From Bettongia penicillata ogilbyi (lineage: Eukaryota; Chordata; Mammalia; Diprotodontia; Potoroidae), in assembly GCA_023548195.1 (NCBI GenBank), contig JAJHZJ010000061.1, positions 1,714,771-1,778,770 of the forward strand: a stretch of DNA of 64,000 nucleotides. The letters run 5' to 3'. This document shows, one piece after another, positions 33,791 through 44,664 of the stretch. Each line of letters begins with the position of its first letter. The first letter of the stretch is position 1. The notes beneath the pieces are model-generated. The model searched no databases. It saw nothing but the letters and a program-made list of their open reading frames with translations, and was not told the origin of the DNA. The position numbers and the translations under genes are program-made.

Positions 33791-34019
33791 TAACCATATA
33801 ACAAATTGCTGCTAGGAACTAGCCAGGCTACCCCGCCCTACCCCCCAGTAATAAAAAGGCTGAAGGGGCTAATTTAGTCTAGGCAAACTCACAGAATAGA
33901 CTTCCCTTGTTATTCTAGGCATATTGGGTTCTTTGGCAGAAGAATTCATTTACCAAGTAATTCTTTTGCACTTCCTTTGGTAAATGAAAAGGTTTCCTTG
34001 AAGATGTCTTTAGAGCAGA

Positions 34020-34248
34020 GGCAGCTAGGTGGCAGAGTAGACAGACCACTTCTAGAATCAAGAAGTTCAAATCCAGCCTCAAACACTTTCCATATGTCCT
34101 TGGGCAAGTCACTTAACCTCTGCCTCAGTTTCCTCATCTGTTAAATGGAGTAATAATAATAGCACTGATCAAATGAGATCACATTTGTAAAGTGCTTAGC
34201 ACAGTGCTGGCACATAACCGGCACTTAATAAATGCTTGTTTCCTTCTT
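34020..34248 (+). mobile_element. Full-length MIR/THER-type SINE with marsupial head
   Basis: Begins 'gaggcagctaggtggcagag' (tRNA-like head), then 'tctagaatcaagaagttcaa', 'cttgggcaagtcacttaacc', 'tgcctcagtttcctcatctg' and the tail 'aaagtgcttagcacagtgct' ending 'cacttaataaatgcttgttt'. This is the best-preserved SINE of the window. Two minus-strand frames (33915-34137) run through its antisense and are shadows. Confidence 0.9.
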
Positions 34249-34439
34249 TCTTGGGAGTTTTATATAGGCATTGTTCTTTAAAAGAAAAATAGCTGGGTTA
34301 ATAGGCTTCTGAATATTGACGTGGCTAAAGAATTGACATTTTTATTAAATTGAATGGACTTGTGGTGCTCAGCAAAAGATGGTATTAGATTATTTTTCAT
34401 TTCACATCACTATTATGTGGATGAAGACTGGAAGATGCC

Positions 34440-34690
34440 TTGAAGGATTCAATAAGCACTTATTAAGCACCTTCTGAGTCCACAGTATTAAGTTGGATTC
34501 TGGCTAAAAGAAAAAATTCGGATGACTTAAGTCATGGCCACTGCCCTCAGAATTCTTGCAATCTAGAATGGAGTTATGACATACATACAAGAGACTATAA
34601 TACAAAATATATGTGTGTATGTATGTAAACATACATACATGCATATATACATACATAATGTGTATGTGAAATACGATCAGTCTTTTTAAC
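34440..34690 (-). repeat. L2 3' end fragment, antisense, with (ATGT)n
   Basis: 'aataagcacttattaagcac', 'cttctgagtccacagtatta' and 'tgccctcagaattcttgcaa' are followed by an ATGT/ACAT-rich patch at 34600-34660. Confidence 0.7.
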
Positions 34691-34764
34691 AAGTTTAAAT
34701 GACGATGCCTTTGTTCTGGTCCTGAGTATATCTTGCTAGGGAAAGTATAGGTACCTAATTGCTA

Positions 34765-34905
34765 CCATGTTAAGGTTGTAGGATCATAGGTAAACTTAAA
34801 AGGGACTTTGGAGACCATTGAGTGTACCTTCCCTCATTTAAAAATGATGAAACTGAGACTCAGATAAATTAAGTGGCTTACCCAACGTCACACAGCAAGT
34901 ATGAG
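34765..34905 (-). repeat. THER1-like SINE, antisense
   Basis: 'taggatcataggtaaactta', 'aaagggactttggagaccat', 'atgatgaaactgagactcag' and 'aacgtcacacagcaagtatg'. It runs into the L2 at its right. Confidence 0.75.
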
Positions 34906-35700
34906 GAACATCATGGAATCTAGCTTGACTGGACTGCAATGTCTGTGAAGGGAAGGATAATTTGCAATTGTTTGCAAGGTAGGATTGGACCAGGCTGTAA
35001 TATGCTTTAAACCCAGAAGAATTTATATTGTATTCTAGAATTAATAGGGATCTCCTGAAGTTTATTGAGTTGGACACTAACACAGATCTATGCATTAGAA
35101 AAACCATATCAATGGTTATGTAAAGGATGAATTGGAGAGGAGAGAGACCTGAGGCAAGAAGATCAGTTAGATTACTTTTGCAGTAATTCAGGTGAGAGAT
35201 TGAGAGTAGAAAGCAAGGGAAAGCAGTTGTGGAGGCAGAGATTTTTGGCAAGTTTTGGCAAAAGATTGCCTATGTGGGGAAAAAAGAGTGAAAAATTAAG
35301 GATGATACCAGGATTGTGGACCAGAGTGATTAAAAGGATGGTGATGCTCTTGACAGAAATAGGCAAGTTCAAGGTAAGAGTGGGTTTAAGAGATTCCATT
35401 TTGGATGTACTGATTCTGTTATGTCTTTGGGACATCCCATTTGAAATATTCGGTTAGCATTTGGTGATATGGGACTAGAGGTCAGGACTAAGATTCAGTT
35501 TAGGAATACACCTGCATAAAGATCATAATTAAATCAGCGTGTACTAATGAAGTCACCAGGAGGGTAGAGAGAGAAGGGAAAACCCAAGACAAAAAAGCCT
35601 TCAGATATGCTGGAAGTTGGAAGATGTGGGTAGAAATCTAAGAAGGTACCCACCACATTGGGTGTATCCTCAGTAGCAAACTTGGAAGGATATAGAGAAG
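34906..35700 (-). mobile_element. L2 ORF2 fossil, antisense
   Basis: Minus-strand translation keeps L2 ORF2 wording after the reverse-transcriptase core. The frame at 35251-34838 reads 'ISHLNYCKSNLTDLLAS' then 'LSPLQFIL', the counterpart of the L2 'ISHLDYCNSLLTGLP...LAPLQSIL' block. The adjacent frame 35435-35172 continues it. L2 is a CR1-clade LINE whose ORF2 encodes endonuclease and reverse transcriptase. Stops and frameshifts show that this copy is long dead. Confidence 0.8.
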
Positions 35701-35754
35701 AGTGTTATAGGCTGGTCTGATATGGATGCATTTCAATCTGTTGTTGATAGAGGA

Positions 35755-36070
35755 CAGCTTAGAGAAAATTGGAGAGTGTTACAATGGAAGAGATAGTAGC
35801 TCTCTTCAAGTATGTAATGGGTGGTTAAGAGCAGAATGTGGAGCATTTAGTGGAAAATGAAAAGAACATCTATGGTCTTGATGTAAAGAAAAACTTCTTA
35901 CCAAATAAAAAGTGAAATGGTTTGCCTAAGGAGTCTTCCTCATTAAAAAGTCTTCAAGCAAAGTCTGGATGACTACTAGTCAGGCATGTGAGAGAAAGGA
36001 TCCTTATTCAGATATGGGTTGGGGAAATTGTCTCAAATAATGATCCTTCCAATTCTGAGATTCTGTAAGA
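35755..36070 (+). mobile_element. L3/CR1 LINE 3' end
   Basis: 'aagaaaaacttcttaccaaa', 'gtgaaatggtttgcctaagg', 'aagtcttcaagcaaagtctg', 'gatgactactagtcaggcat' and the terminus 'ccttccaattctgagattct' are the successive CR1-clade 3' landmarks. Confidence 0.85.
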
Positions 36071-36074
36071 AATG

Positions 36075-38075
36075 TCAAGAAAGTAGGACATAAGGTACAA
36101 GGGGATGAGGGAAATGGCATTACTAACTTAGAGGAGGAAGAACCATAGACAGACTCATTTTTTTTTCAGAGAAGGAAACTGAGACCCAGAGAGGGAACTA
36201 GTACTTTAAACTTCTTTCTGTTATGTTTTTTTAACCATTGAAAAGAGTTGTATATTTTTATAATTAGGAATTTAATAAACTTGTAGGGTTTCCCCTATTT
36301 GGTCCCTGGTTGGTGACATTTTATGGTGTTTTATAGAACTATATTTTGTGTGTATGTGAACATTAGGTTTTGGTGGAATTTGACCACTATGACTAATGTA
36401 CTAACCTAGTCTGGACCCAACTGATTTTTATCCCTAAAAGGATTTGAATAATAGACATATCAAGCAAAAATGTCTAGCAGATCTGAGGACATAGGCGGCT
36501 TGGCTGTGTGGGCCTTCGCAGAGACAAAGATCATTTTCAGCCCCCTTCCCCACATGTCACAATTCAATAAAGATTCTCAAAACCACAAATGTTAGAATTT
36601 AGAATGGATGTAAATACCCATGACTAGCCTGTCCTCATTGGATTTGTTCTCTCTGACTCATTAGACCAAGGAGCCATCTCAGCATCTCTTGAAAAAGAAA
36701 AAAAGAAAAGACATTCTCGTCTGATTCTTTTAGCCAGAAATGTTATGACTCACCACTTCGGTGGTGTGAAGCTAGAAGTGGGTTGGGCTTGGGGAGCTCT
36801 GGGATTTTACTGGAAAAGTAAAGGATCCTTCAGAAAATAATTGGCAAACAATTAATTGCAGATAGATGTTTATTTGGCTGGAGGTATTTCTTTTAGAAAG
36901 GAGGAAAAAAGGTGTTTTGATTTCTGCTTCATTAGCACCCTTCCTTGTTTAAGCCATCTGTAAACTGAGGACATTAGATAAGGTCTCCTCCAGGAACGCG
37001 CCTTGTCTATCCCTCAGTATCCAATCTCTCCAAAAAGCCGTTCCAAGTTGACCTTCCCAGACCGTACTCATGGCTCCCTCTTGTGGCTCCTTTAAGCAAT
37101 TGCTGTATTTTTCTTCTCACTTGACGCTTGAGATTGAGACCTTGTTTGCTGTCTTTTAGTAGATATGTCCAGTCTCTTCAATTAGATCAAAGTTTTTTAA
37201 AAGCAGAGAAGGTGGCTTACAATTACCTTTGTATTAACTGGCCCTTCATGAGGTATGTCTTATATATGTGGGGCACTCAAACAAACCTTACAAATATTAC
37301 TTGAACAAATTGTGTCTATGAAGTAGTACCTGGCACACCCTAATTTTTGATGTATATTTTTAGATTATATAGTCAAATGACTTGGAAGGATGTAACTGTA
37401 TATGCCAAAAGTAGCATGTTTTCTGCAGTGTAATATACAAAAGATTACCAGATCGGAACCATTTCTAAATTCAGTGTTCCCTGAGGTTACAGCGACACCA
37501 AGTGTATAAGGGAAATTTTACAATAAGGCATTCAGAGAAAGGATTTTAAATCCTCTTGATGATTTGAAGCCCTATAGGTTCTGCCAAAGGCTACACTCAC
37601 AGTTCACATTTCATAATCTTGTTTGAAGGATTAATATGGGATATAAAGGGACTGTTGTAAAGTTTGTACAAATAGCATCTAGCATTATTGCATCAAGAAA
37701 GGTGATAAGTCCCCAAAGTCCAAAAATCAATTCTCACTAAACAGGGCAAATCTTTTTTCTCTCATGTATTATTTATATAAAGTCAATAGAGCATAGTATT
37801 AGTTTCAGATTTACACCAACTTCTAATTAAAGATTGATGATCAACCATCAGGGTCTCATCCAGGGGATCCTGCCAAACATTTTTGCATTAGTTACCTCAG
37901 TCTGTAAATAATGCCATAATTATAGTGTTTGAATAGCATTAAACGACTACAGCAGCATGCTGGTGTGATGGTGGTAAGACAGATGAGTTGGTTCTCAGAG
38001 ATTTCCTGCCAGTAGCCCTTTGAAACTGTACTGAATTTCACAGATCCAGTTTTAATTTTCTAATGTTCAATCCTA
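36075..38075. other. Mostly unassigned, with SINE scraps
   Basis: 36165-36200 has 'gaaggaaactgagacccaga', an antisense CORE-SINE core. 36940-37000 has 'gccatctgtaaactgaggac', a sense core with tail. 37020-37300 may be an eroded L2. No gene found. Confidence 0.45.
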
Positions 38076-38079
38076 ACAT

Positions 38080-38215
38080 CATGGGTTTAGGAAAGGACCT
38101 TAGAGGTCATCTAGTCCAGTCCTGTTATTTTCTCTTTACAGATTAGTAAACTGTGGCACAAAAGATTAAGTAAATTGCCTAAAGTTATACAACAATAAGT
38201 AGGTATCTTTTTTAT
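38080..38215 (-). repeat. THER1-like SINE, antisense
   Basis: 'ccttagaggtcatctagtcc', 'agtcctgttattttctcttt' and 'tgcctaaagttatacaac' in the antisense order. Confidence 0.75.
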
Positions 38216-38544
38216 ACCTTGTGGCAAACAAAGGAGAGCTAATTATCTCCTCCGGTAACGTCCCCTTTTGTGCCCAGAAGATGGTCAGTTCCTTCTCAGA
38301 GCTGTTAGAGAAAGAATTCGTACACTGGGAAAGATTTTCAGCCCCTTTCACTTTTGAGGTTCTGTTATCAGAACAGCATTTAACAGGTAGGTGGTAGCAT
38401 GCTGCTGGGATTTCTACAAAGTGAGTTAACAGACCTCTTGGTCTTATTGGAGAGCAGCAAAGATTAAATCCTCCAACCAGGCAACGTCTCCCTTTCCCCC
38501 CAACTGTTCATTTACTATCATCCCCCCTGGAAAACATGCATGCG

Positions 38545-38547
<3 letters not shown>

Positions 38548-38585
<38 letters not shown>
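38548..38585. repeat. (AC)19 microsatellite
   Basis: Pure AC run of 38 bp. Confidence 0.97.
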
Positions 38586-38587
<2 letters not shown>

Positions 38588-38724
38588 TTGTCTTTTGCGG
38601 GGAGGGGAGGAAAGGCAGGCAGGAATAGAAACTAAATCTGATGGGGAATTCCTACATGAAGAAACTTTCTCCATATATGAGGGTTGGTTATTTGCAACCT
38701 ATATTCTTGATGGTTGACCCTCCA

Positions 38725-38830
38725 AGAGATTGGGCAGATCATGCAGCTGGTATGTGTGAGAGACTGGATTTGAATTGAGATTGTCTGGGTTCTAAGATCT
38801 TCGGCTACCTGTTCTCTACCCCACAGCATG
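38725..38830 (-). repeat. MIR-like SINE fragment, antisense
   Basis: 'atcatgcagctggtatgtgt' then 'tggatttgaattgagattgt' and 'cctgttctctaccccacag'. A 205-codon minus-strand frame (38632-39249) spans this fragment and the GT tract; I judge it spurious. Confidence 0.55.
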
Positions 38831-39146
38831 GGTGGCCAGATTCCTGACTGCTGCATCTTTCTAAAGCTTTTCTTTATTGCATAAAACCCTCTTGGTACTG
38901 AGCAGATCATTGTAGGGAAATATAGACTAAAGAGGAAAGCTAAACTGATGACCCAGATTCTTCCAGGCAAAGTAACTATCTGCCTTCTACTGCATGTTCC
39001 TAATAATTTCCAGCCTCCTGCTATTTTACACTCAGAAAAATTTATCCAGAGACTTAGCCCTTTTCCCTTGACCTCAGGAGAATTTCTTAACTCCATATAC
39101 CTGCAGGTATATGAGATCAATCTCTTCTCAGGGTTCGTGGGGAACT

Positions 39147-39154
39147 GTGTGTGC

Positions 39155-39185
<31 letters not shown>

Positions 39186-39193
39186 TGTATGTG
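39147..39193. repeat. (GT)n with GC interruptions
   Basis: TG units interrupted by a short CGCGCG patch; this alternating purine-pyrimidine run could adopt Z-DNA. Confidence 0.9.
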
Positions 39194-39339
39194 AACAATA
39201 AAGGGTGCAAATTATGTGTAATAAATGTATATATGACCAATAAAAACAAAATAACATTGGCACAATTCTGACCTATGTCCTAAAATATGTTTTCAAATAA
39301 ATAATAAAAATTGTGTGATAATAGCTTAAAAAAACACAA

Positions 39340-39660
39340 AGCACTAGATTTGGAGTTAGAAACTTTGAGTTTAGACTCATTTGATTATAGTTTGAGAGGA
39401 AGGAATTGTTATGTTCACAGGGTAGCAGGACAGATAGCAAGGAGTGGTGAGGCAGAACATGGAACATGGCTGGGGTAGGCTAGAGTCTGTGAGTATGTGA
39501 ATTTATACTCTTGTAGTCACTAACAGGGACAGTGTGAGTCCCAGAGCAGGATTCAAATCCTGACCCTGCTATTTAACCACACTGTCCTTGTTCAGTCTCT
39601 AGGCCTCAGTTTCTTTATTTGTAAAATGAAAGGGCTGGATGATATTTTCTCTTTTTCCCC
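39340..39660 (+). repeat. MIR-like SINE, possibly split
   Basis: The head 'agcactagatttggagttag' (39342-39361) is separated by about 170 bp from the core 'gcaggattcaaatcctgacc', 'aggcctcagtttctttattt'. Either two SINEs or one with an insertion. Confidence 0.55.
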
Positions 39661-39734
39661 TAAATCAGAGGCTTTGACAGTTTGATATTAAATGACCATA
39701 AGGATACGAGATTTATTTCAGGAGCTAATCTAAA

Positions 39735-39918
39735 ATCGGTACTATCGTGGAGCCAGAAGATTTGGGTTTAAATCCCCCCCTATCACTTACTACATCTGTG
39801 AGGCTGAACAAGTCCTTTAACCATTTGGGTCCTCAGTTTTTTCATCTGTAAAATGAGGATGTTGGGCTACGTGACATCTGGGGTCCCCTCCAGGACCAAG
39901 TTGATAATCCTATGATCT
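39735..39918 (+). mobile_element. THER1-like SINE
   Basis: 'gtggagccagaagatttggg', 'catctgtgaggctgaacaag', 'ttttcatctgtaaaatgagg' and the tail 'gggctacgtgacatctgggg' ending 'aatcctatgatctag'. Confidence 0.8.
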
Positions 39919-39989
39919 AGTTCATTTGGACACTTGCTTTTTTCTAAAGCCCTTCAGTGACTTATACATCCCTTGCTGTATTTCATCCT

Positions 39990-40135
39990 ATTTCTACTGC
40001 TTCCTTTTAGTGACCTTGTTAAAGTCACTTTACTTGTAGATGCCTCAATTTCCCCATCTTTAGAAATGGAAAGGTAGATTACATAACCCTTGAGGGTCTC
40101 CTTCCAGCTTTTGGCCCTGGGGTTACTGGAGCATG
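39990..40135 (+). repeat. MIR/THER1-like SINE fragment
   Basis: 'gttaaagtcactttacttgt', 'atgcctcaatttccccatct' and 'agggtctccttccagctttt'. The head is eroded. Confidence 0.7.
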
Positions 40136-40589
40136 CAAAGAAATGATACTATTTAGTTCTCAGTTTTAATTTCTCCATTGTGAAATAAGAAGTATTTGTA
40201 GGGGAATCTTATACCTTGATCTACCTTGATCAAATTGAAGGATACAAATTAACAGATAATATGCATAAAGTCCTTTTTATTATTATTAAGCTTACTTTTT
40301 TCCTCTGAGGTGTCATTGCATCCTATTAATAGCAGAGTACTTGTTTGCCTTAAGGCTGTGTTTTGGTGGATTTGGTGCATTTTTGCCCTACTCTGTCCAG
40401 ATCAAGAATATTCATTCTCTTTGGTAAAGAAAACACAAGCACAATGGTAATTGGAAACTGATCCACCTTCCCGAGTGAAGTCAAATTAAGCTGATAATAT
40501 TGCTTTTACCCATTTTTCCTCTGCTCACAAACCTATGGTAGCTATTTATTCATTTTAAAGTTTTTTTCTGTGATTTTTATTCTTTTGGT

Positions 40590-40695
40590 AAGCATTCAAT
40601 AAATATTCAATCAACATTATTTATGAAATACTACTCTATGCCTGACATGGTGCTAGAAGCCAAATAATCAAATATGAAGAGTGAAGGTTGCTCAC
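40590..40695 (-). repeat. L2 3' end fragment, antisense
   Basis: 'attcaataaatattcaatca' then 'atgcctgacatggtgctaga'. Confidence 0.55.
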
Positions 40696-40769
40696 GTTGA
40701 ATGTTGTAACCCTACGGACTGTGCAAGTCTTTGCTTAGTATACATAGGAATTTTTTCTTTATACTGTTC

Positions 40770-40965
40770 TTTACCAGAGGTATTAAACCTGTAGCCTATG
40801 GGCCACATGCTGCCCTCAAACTCCCCAGGCCTGAATCAGATTAAAACGTAATTGGGAAATATTTAACAAAATAAATAAAAGTATAGAACATAGATGATGT
40901 TAATTTGTGGTTTTTAAAAAAATTAATATGGAGATATTTGGCTTTTTGCATTTGAAGCCACTCTT
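40770..40965 (+). mobile_element. hAT-like element fragment
   Basis: 'accagaggtattaaacctgt' with 'gggccacatgctgccctcaa' and 'ctgaatcagattaaaacgta' is one end of a recurrent mammalian hAT-type repeat. The middle 'attgggaaatatttaacaaa' is preserved. The other terminus is decayed. Confidence 0.65.
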
Positions 40966-40969
40966 TTAC

Positions 40970-41160
40970 ACATATCACTTGCCTTAGATTCTTCAAGTTC
41001 ATTCTAGACTGTTTATCTTGTAGTGATCCTTCTGCCTGGAAGGCCCTCTCCTAGTCCCTTTCTAGGTCCTCCAGTGATTCAAATCCTGTTCATCTGATGA
41101 GGACTAGCCCAAGGCCTACTTTCTCCATTAATTCTTTGCTCATTCCTCTCAACTTTACTA
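40970..41160 (+). repeat. L2 fragment
   Basis: 'gatccttctgcctggaaggc' and 'ccagtgattcaaatcctgtt' fit the L2 late ORF2 to 3'UTR region. Confidence 0.55.
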
Positions 41161-41164
41161 TAAA

Positions 41165-41700
41165 TCATTGGATTTCTAGTTGGAAGGGACCTTAGTCACC
41201 ATGTAGAACTACATACATAAACAAGAATCCTCTTTGCATTATACCCTACACGTGGTCATCCAGCATTTTGCCTGAAGATCTCTAGAAGGAACCAACTATC
41301 TTCTGAGGCAGTTCATTATACTTTAAGATAGCTCTAACTGTTAGGAAGTTCTTTCTTACTTCAAGACTAATTATGTCCCTTTGAAGTTATCACCAAGTGC
41401 TTCTATTTCTGCCGTAGAGAGTCAACCAGAATAAATTTAATCCTTCTTCCATGTGATAGCTTTTATGTAAAAAGAGTTATTACTTTCCCTGTAAGTCTTT
41501 TCTTTTCCAGGATAAACATCCCCAATTCTTGATCTGGTGTTTTTGTTGTATGCACTGTCTTGGTTGCTTTGCTTTAAAAGCAACTAGCTTGTCTGTATCT
41601 TTCCTCTGAAGTGACACCCGACACTGAATACAATAGTCCAATTGTGATCTGACTTAAAACTAAGTAAAGTGGGGCTACAGCCTCCCTCATCTTGGGCACT
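41165..41700 (-). mobile_element. L3/CR1 LINE 3' region, antisense
   Basis: 'ggatttctagttggaaggga', 'tctgaggcagttcattatac', 'tgttaggaagttctttctta', 'ccaggataaacatccccaat' and 'gaagtgacacccgacactga' are consecutive antisense landmarks of CR1-clade elements. About 530 bp, one of the longest L3 pieces in the window. Confidence 0.85.
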
Positions 41701-42555
41701 GTATGATCAACATAGCCTAAAATCACCTTCACTTTTTGGCTTCCATGTGATACTGTTGACTTAATGATCTTTTTTCAGATGAACGAATGCCTGTTCATGT
41801 CTCCTCATTTTGTATGTATGAAGTTTTTAAACCCCAACTAAGAGACTTGAAATTTATTCCTGTTATTTATTCCTATTTTATCTTAATAGATTTGATGGAA
41901 ATTTATCAGTCCTTTTATTCCTAATTTATTTCCTATCTCACACCCATAGAAGCTGCTCTAAAACTTTTCTTTCCTTATCAAACCTCTCACACCTCTTTCC
42001 CCCACCCTACTATCTCAGGTGAGAAATTTGCTCCTCTTTGTTGAGAAAATTGAGGTCATTCAAGTTGAGTTCTCTCTTTTCCCATTCTCTTAATCTCAGA
42101 ACCCCTTGACTTTATCTCCTACTGTCCTTATTTTCCCCAGTGTCAGGCAAAAGTGACCCTTCTTGCTGCCAAGGCCAACCTCCCTACATGTTCATTTGTG
42201 TCTCATTACTAGCAGATGGCAACTTCAATCAGCACCCCATTCCCGTCTTCTGCCTCTCCCTATCTACTGATTCTTTCCCTATATCTCAAGCCTCCCTTGT
42301 CCTCCAAAACCTTCCCTGCCATTCCCTCGAACGATTGTCCAACCCATGCCTTGAAAAAGCTGTCCACTCAGGGCCTGTACTTTCTCTGCTTTCATTTCTC
42401 AAACGTTTGCAGTTTGGCTTCCATCCTCATCACTGAACTAAAAACAGTGATCTCTCAGCTGCTGAATTTTAATTCAGTCCTCAGACTTCTTGAACTCTTT
42501 CATTTGTACACTTTTCTATATATCCTCTGAGTTTACATGATACTTTTCCTTCTAT

Positions 42556-42780
42556 GTGTTTGATTGCTCCTTCTCAGCCTCCTTTGCTGACTTCTCATCA
42601 TCTTGGACCGTAATAGTATGCATTCCCCAAGAATCTGTCTCCTCTTCCTCTGAGGTTGTTAACTCCTGTAGGTTTAACTGTCATTGCCGTACTGATGACG
42701 TCCTAATCCTAATCTACATATCTTCTGAGCCTCAGTCCCACATCACTTACATCCTGGACATTTCAAACTATGTGTCCTAG
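42556..42780 (+). pseudogene. L2 ORF2 reverse-transcriptase fossil
   Basis: Open frame of 74 codons beginning 'MFDCSFSASFADFSSS' and carrying '...CIPQESVS...' and 'RTDDVLILIYISSEPQ' then 'ILDISNYVS'. These correspond to the L2 'GVPQGSVLGP', the catalytic 'YADD' box with the following 'IYISSP', and 'LLDISTWMS' segments. The first residue of the box is changed (Y to R) and the sequence between the boxes is eroded. In living CR1-clade LINEs this domain makes cDNA at the target site. Confidence 0.8.
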
Positions 42781-43121
42781 TGACATATCAAAATCAACCC
42801 TCAACTGAATTCAGTACTTTCAAGTTCTTTCCTCTTCCAAGCTTCACTATTTCCAATAAAGGTGTGCTGTTTCCTGGTCTCCCAGATTTAGAACTTCAGT
42901 ATATAATCCGTGACTATACATTCTCCATCAGCTGATAGATACAATCAGTTGCCAAAACTTAAACAGTTTCTGTTGAAGTTATCTCTTGAATCTGAACTCT
43001 TGTAATTCCTCATACAGTTAAAACGGTAGTTTAGCTTCATCACTTTTTGCAATAGTCACCTAATAAATCTTACTGCCTCAAGTCTCTCCCCACTACAATC
43101 CATACTCCATTTAGCTGCCAA

Positions 43122-43156
<35 letters not shown>
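43122..43156. repeat. (AT)n microsatellite
   Basis: About 35 bp, nearly pure AT, inside L2. Confidence 0.95.
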
Positions 43157-43160
<4 letters not shown>

Positions 43161-43414
43161 AAGTGCATATGTGACTATGTTATTCCCCACTCAGTCAACT
43201 GCAGTGAATCTCTATTGCCACACTAGGATAAAATTGAAACTCTTTGTTCTCAAACGACCTTGTATTTTCACACTTTGTATTTATCTGTAGTGTTCACTTG
43301 ATATTTATTCTGTATATAATTATATATGTTCTTGTTGTCTCCCTCATTAGAATATGAGTAGGGATTATTTCCTTCCTATCTTTATCCCCGGTGTTTAGCA
43401 TGGTGCCTGCAATA

Positions 43415-43640
43415 TGTCATTGTTGTTAGTCATGTCCAACTCTTCAAGATCCCATTGGAGATTTTCTTGGCAAAGACACTGGAGTGGTTTACCTTTTCCT
43501 TCTCCAACTCATTTGACAGATGAGGAAACTGAGGCAAATATGGTTAAATGACTTACCTAGAGTCACAGAGCTGTAAGTATCTGAGGGGAGATTTGTCTTC
43601 TTGACTCCAGCCCTCTATCTACTAAGCCATCTAGCTGCCA
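43415..43640 (-). mobile_element. MAR1-type SINE with BovB/RTE-like tail, nested in L2
   Basis: On the minus strand: head 'gtggcagctagatggcttag', then 'gggctggagtcaagaagaca', core 'gcctcagtttcctcatctgt', then 'ggaaaaggtaaaccactcca' and a tail 'ttgaagagttggacatgact', which resembles the BovB/RTE 3' end. A perfect 9-bp duplication (cctgcaata) flanks it at 43406-43414 and 43641-43649, and joining the flanks restores the L2 3' end. Essentially full length. Confidence 0.92.
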
Positions 43641-43931
43641 CCTGCAATACAGTGTGTGCTTAATAAATGTTTATTGATTGATCTGCTTGTGCCCTTTATT
43701 CCTGTTTCAATTATCACAGGGTTATATTATTATCTGTACCATATACTTCAGCATTCAGTCTTCTATTTGTGTGTCGCTTCATGTCTGTTAGTCTTGATTT
43801 CTAGATGGTGTTACCTAAAAGCAGGAACTTACTTACTCTTTTGTATTTCATTTCATCTTGCATAGGTTGAATTTAGGGCCTTGAAGCAGAAAGTAGGAAG
43901 TAGTTTTTTTCTCCCCAGCAAAGTGATTATT

Positions 43932-44355
43932 AAAAAAGACATTTGCAGTCTTACACAACCTGACTATTATGGAAGTCATTTGCAAAACTACACGGATATG
44001 GCCTATATTGAATTGCCTGCCTTCGCAAAGGGAAGGGGAGGGATGGATGGGGAGAAGTTGGAACTCAAAGTTTTAGGAACAACTGTTGAGTATTGTTCTC
44101 ACAACTAGGAAATAAGAAATACAGGTAATGGGGTATAGAAAGTTATCTTGCCCTACAGGACAAAAGAGAAGTTGGGGATAATGAAAGGGAGGGATGTTAG
44201 AAGGGAGGGCAGATTGGTGATAGGGGTAATTCGAATGCTTGGCATTTTGGGGTGGGAGAGGGGAGGAATGGGGAGAAAATTTGGAACCCAAAATTTTGTG
44301 GAGATGAATGTTGACAATTTAAATAAATAAATTTAAATACAAAAAAAGACATTTG
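43932..44355 (+). mobile_element. 5'-truncated L1 3'UTR with target-site duplication
   Basis: The insert (43946-44341) carries the marsupial L1/HAL1 3'UTR landmarks: 'ctattatggaagtcatttgc', 'ctatattgaattgcctgcct', 'aagttatcttgccctacagg' and 'gagaaaatttggaacccaaa', ending in an A-rich tail. The duplicated target 'aaaaaagacatttg' occurs at 43932-43945 and 44342-44355. The 5' site reads T/AAAAAA, as expected for L1 endonuclease. The same 3'UTR family as in the HAL1 at 12045-13070, but clearly diverged from it. Small frames on both strands here are shadows. Confidence 0.9.
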
Positions 44356-44520
44356 GTCAAATACATAGTAAAGACATTACTGAAAGCCTTTTTTTTTTTT
44401 CATTTTTCTGGAGAAGAGAGTAGCCTAAAATAGTGAGTAAGTGAAAATGAGTATATGGTCTTGTGTTTAACTGTACAATTAGATAAAGAATACATTCTGA
44501 GAATGTCACAGAAGGAAATG

Positions 44521-44664
44521 GATAAGAATCCAGTCTAGTAATTGGAAGAATTGGAATTAAGTTGAAGGCAACCCTGAAATTCTGTGCTTAAAGATAAGAA
44601 TCCAGTCTAGTAATTGGAAGAATTGGAATTAAGTTGAAGGCAACCCTGAAATTCTGTGCTTAAA
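44521..44664. repeat. Perfect 72-bp tandem duplication
   Basis: 44521-44592 and 44593-44664 are identical by direct reading. Each unit begins 'gataagaatccagtctag' and ends 'gaaattctgtgcttaaa'. The unit is not itself a simple repeat or a known family. Confidence 0.97.

Larger units (their letters stand above)
41930..43680 (+). mobile_element. L2 LINE, long 3' copy with ORF2 fossil
   Basis: Sense-oriented L2 running from within ORF2 to the terminus 'ttaataaatgtttattgatt'. It is interrupted by an (AT)n at 43122-43156 and by a MAR1-like SINE at 43415-43640. Late landmarks include 'acaatccatactccatttag', 'gtctccctcattagaatatg' and 'gtgtttagcatggtgcctgc'. Confidence 0.85.

Noticed and set aside
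34020..34248. tRNA gene suggested by the SINE head
   Set aside because: The head is tRNA-derived but lacks a foldable cloverleaf and continues into the CORE-SINE body.
38632..39249. 205-codon minus-strand open frame, the longest in the window
   Set aside because: It runs through a GT microsatellite (giving a THTHTH run) and an antisense SINE fragment. No recognisable domain; chance openness.
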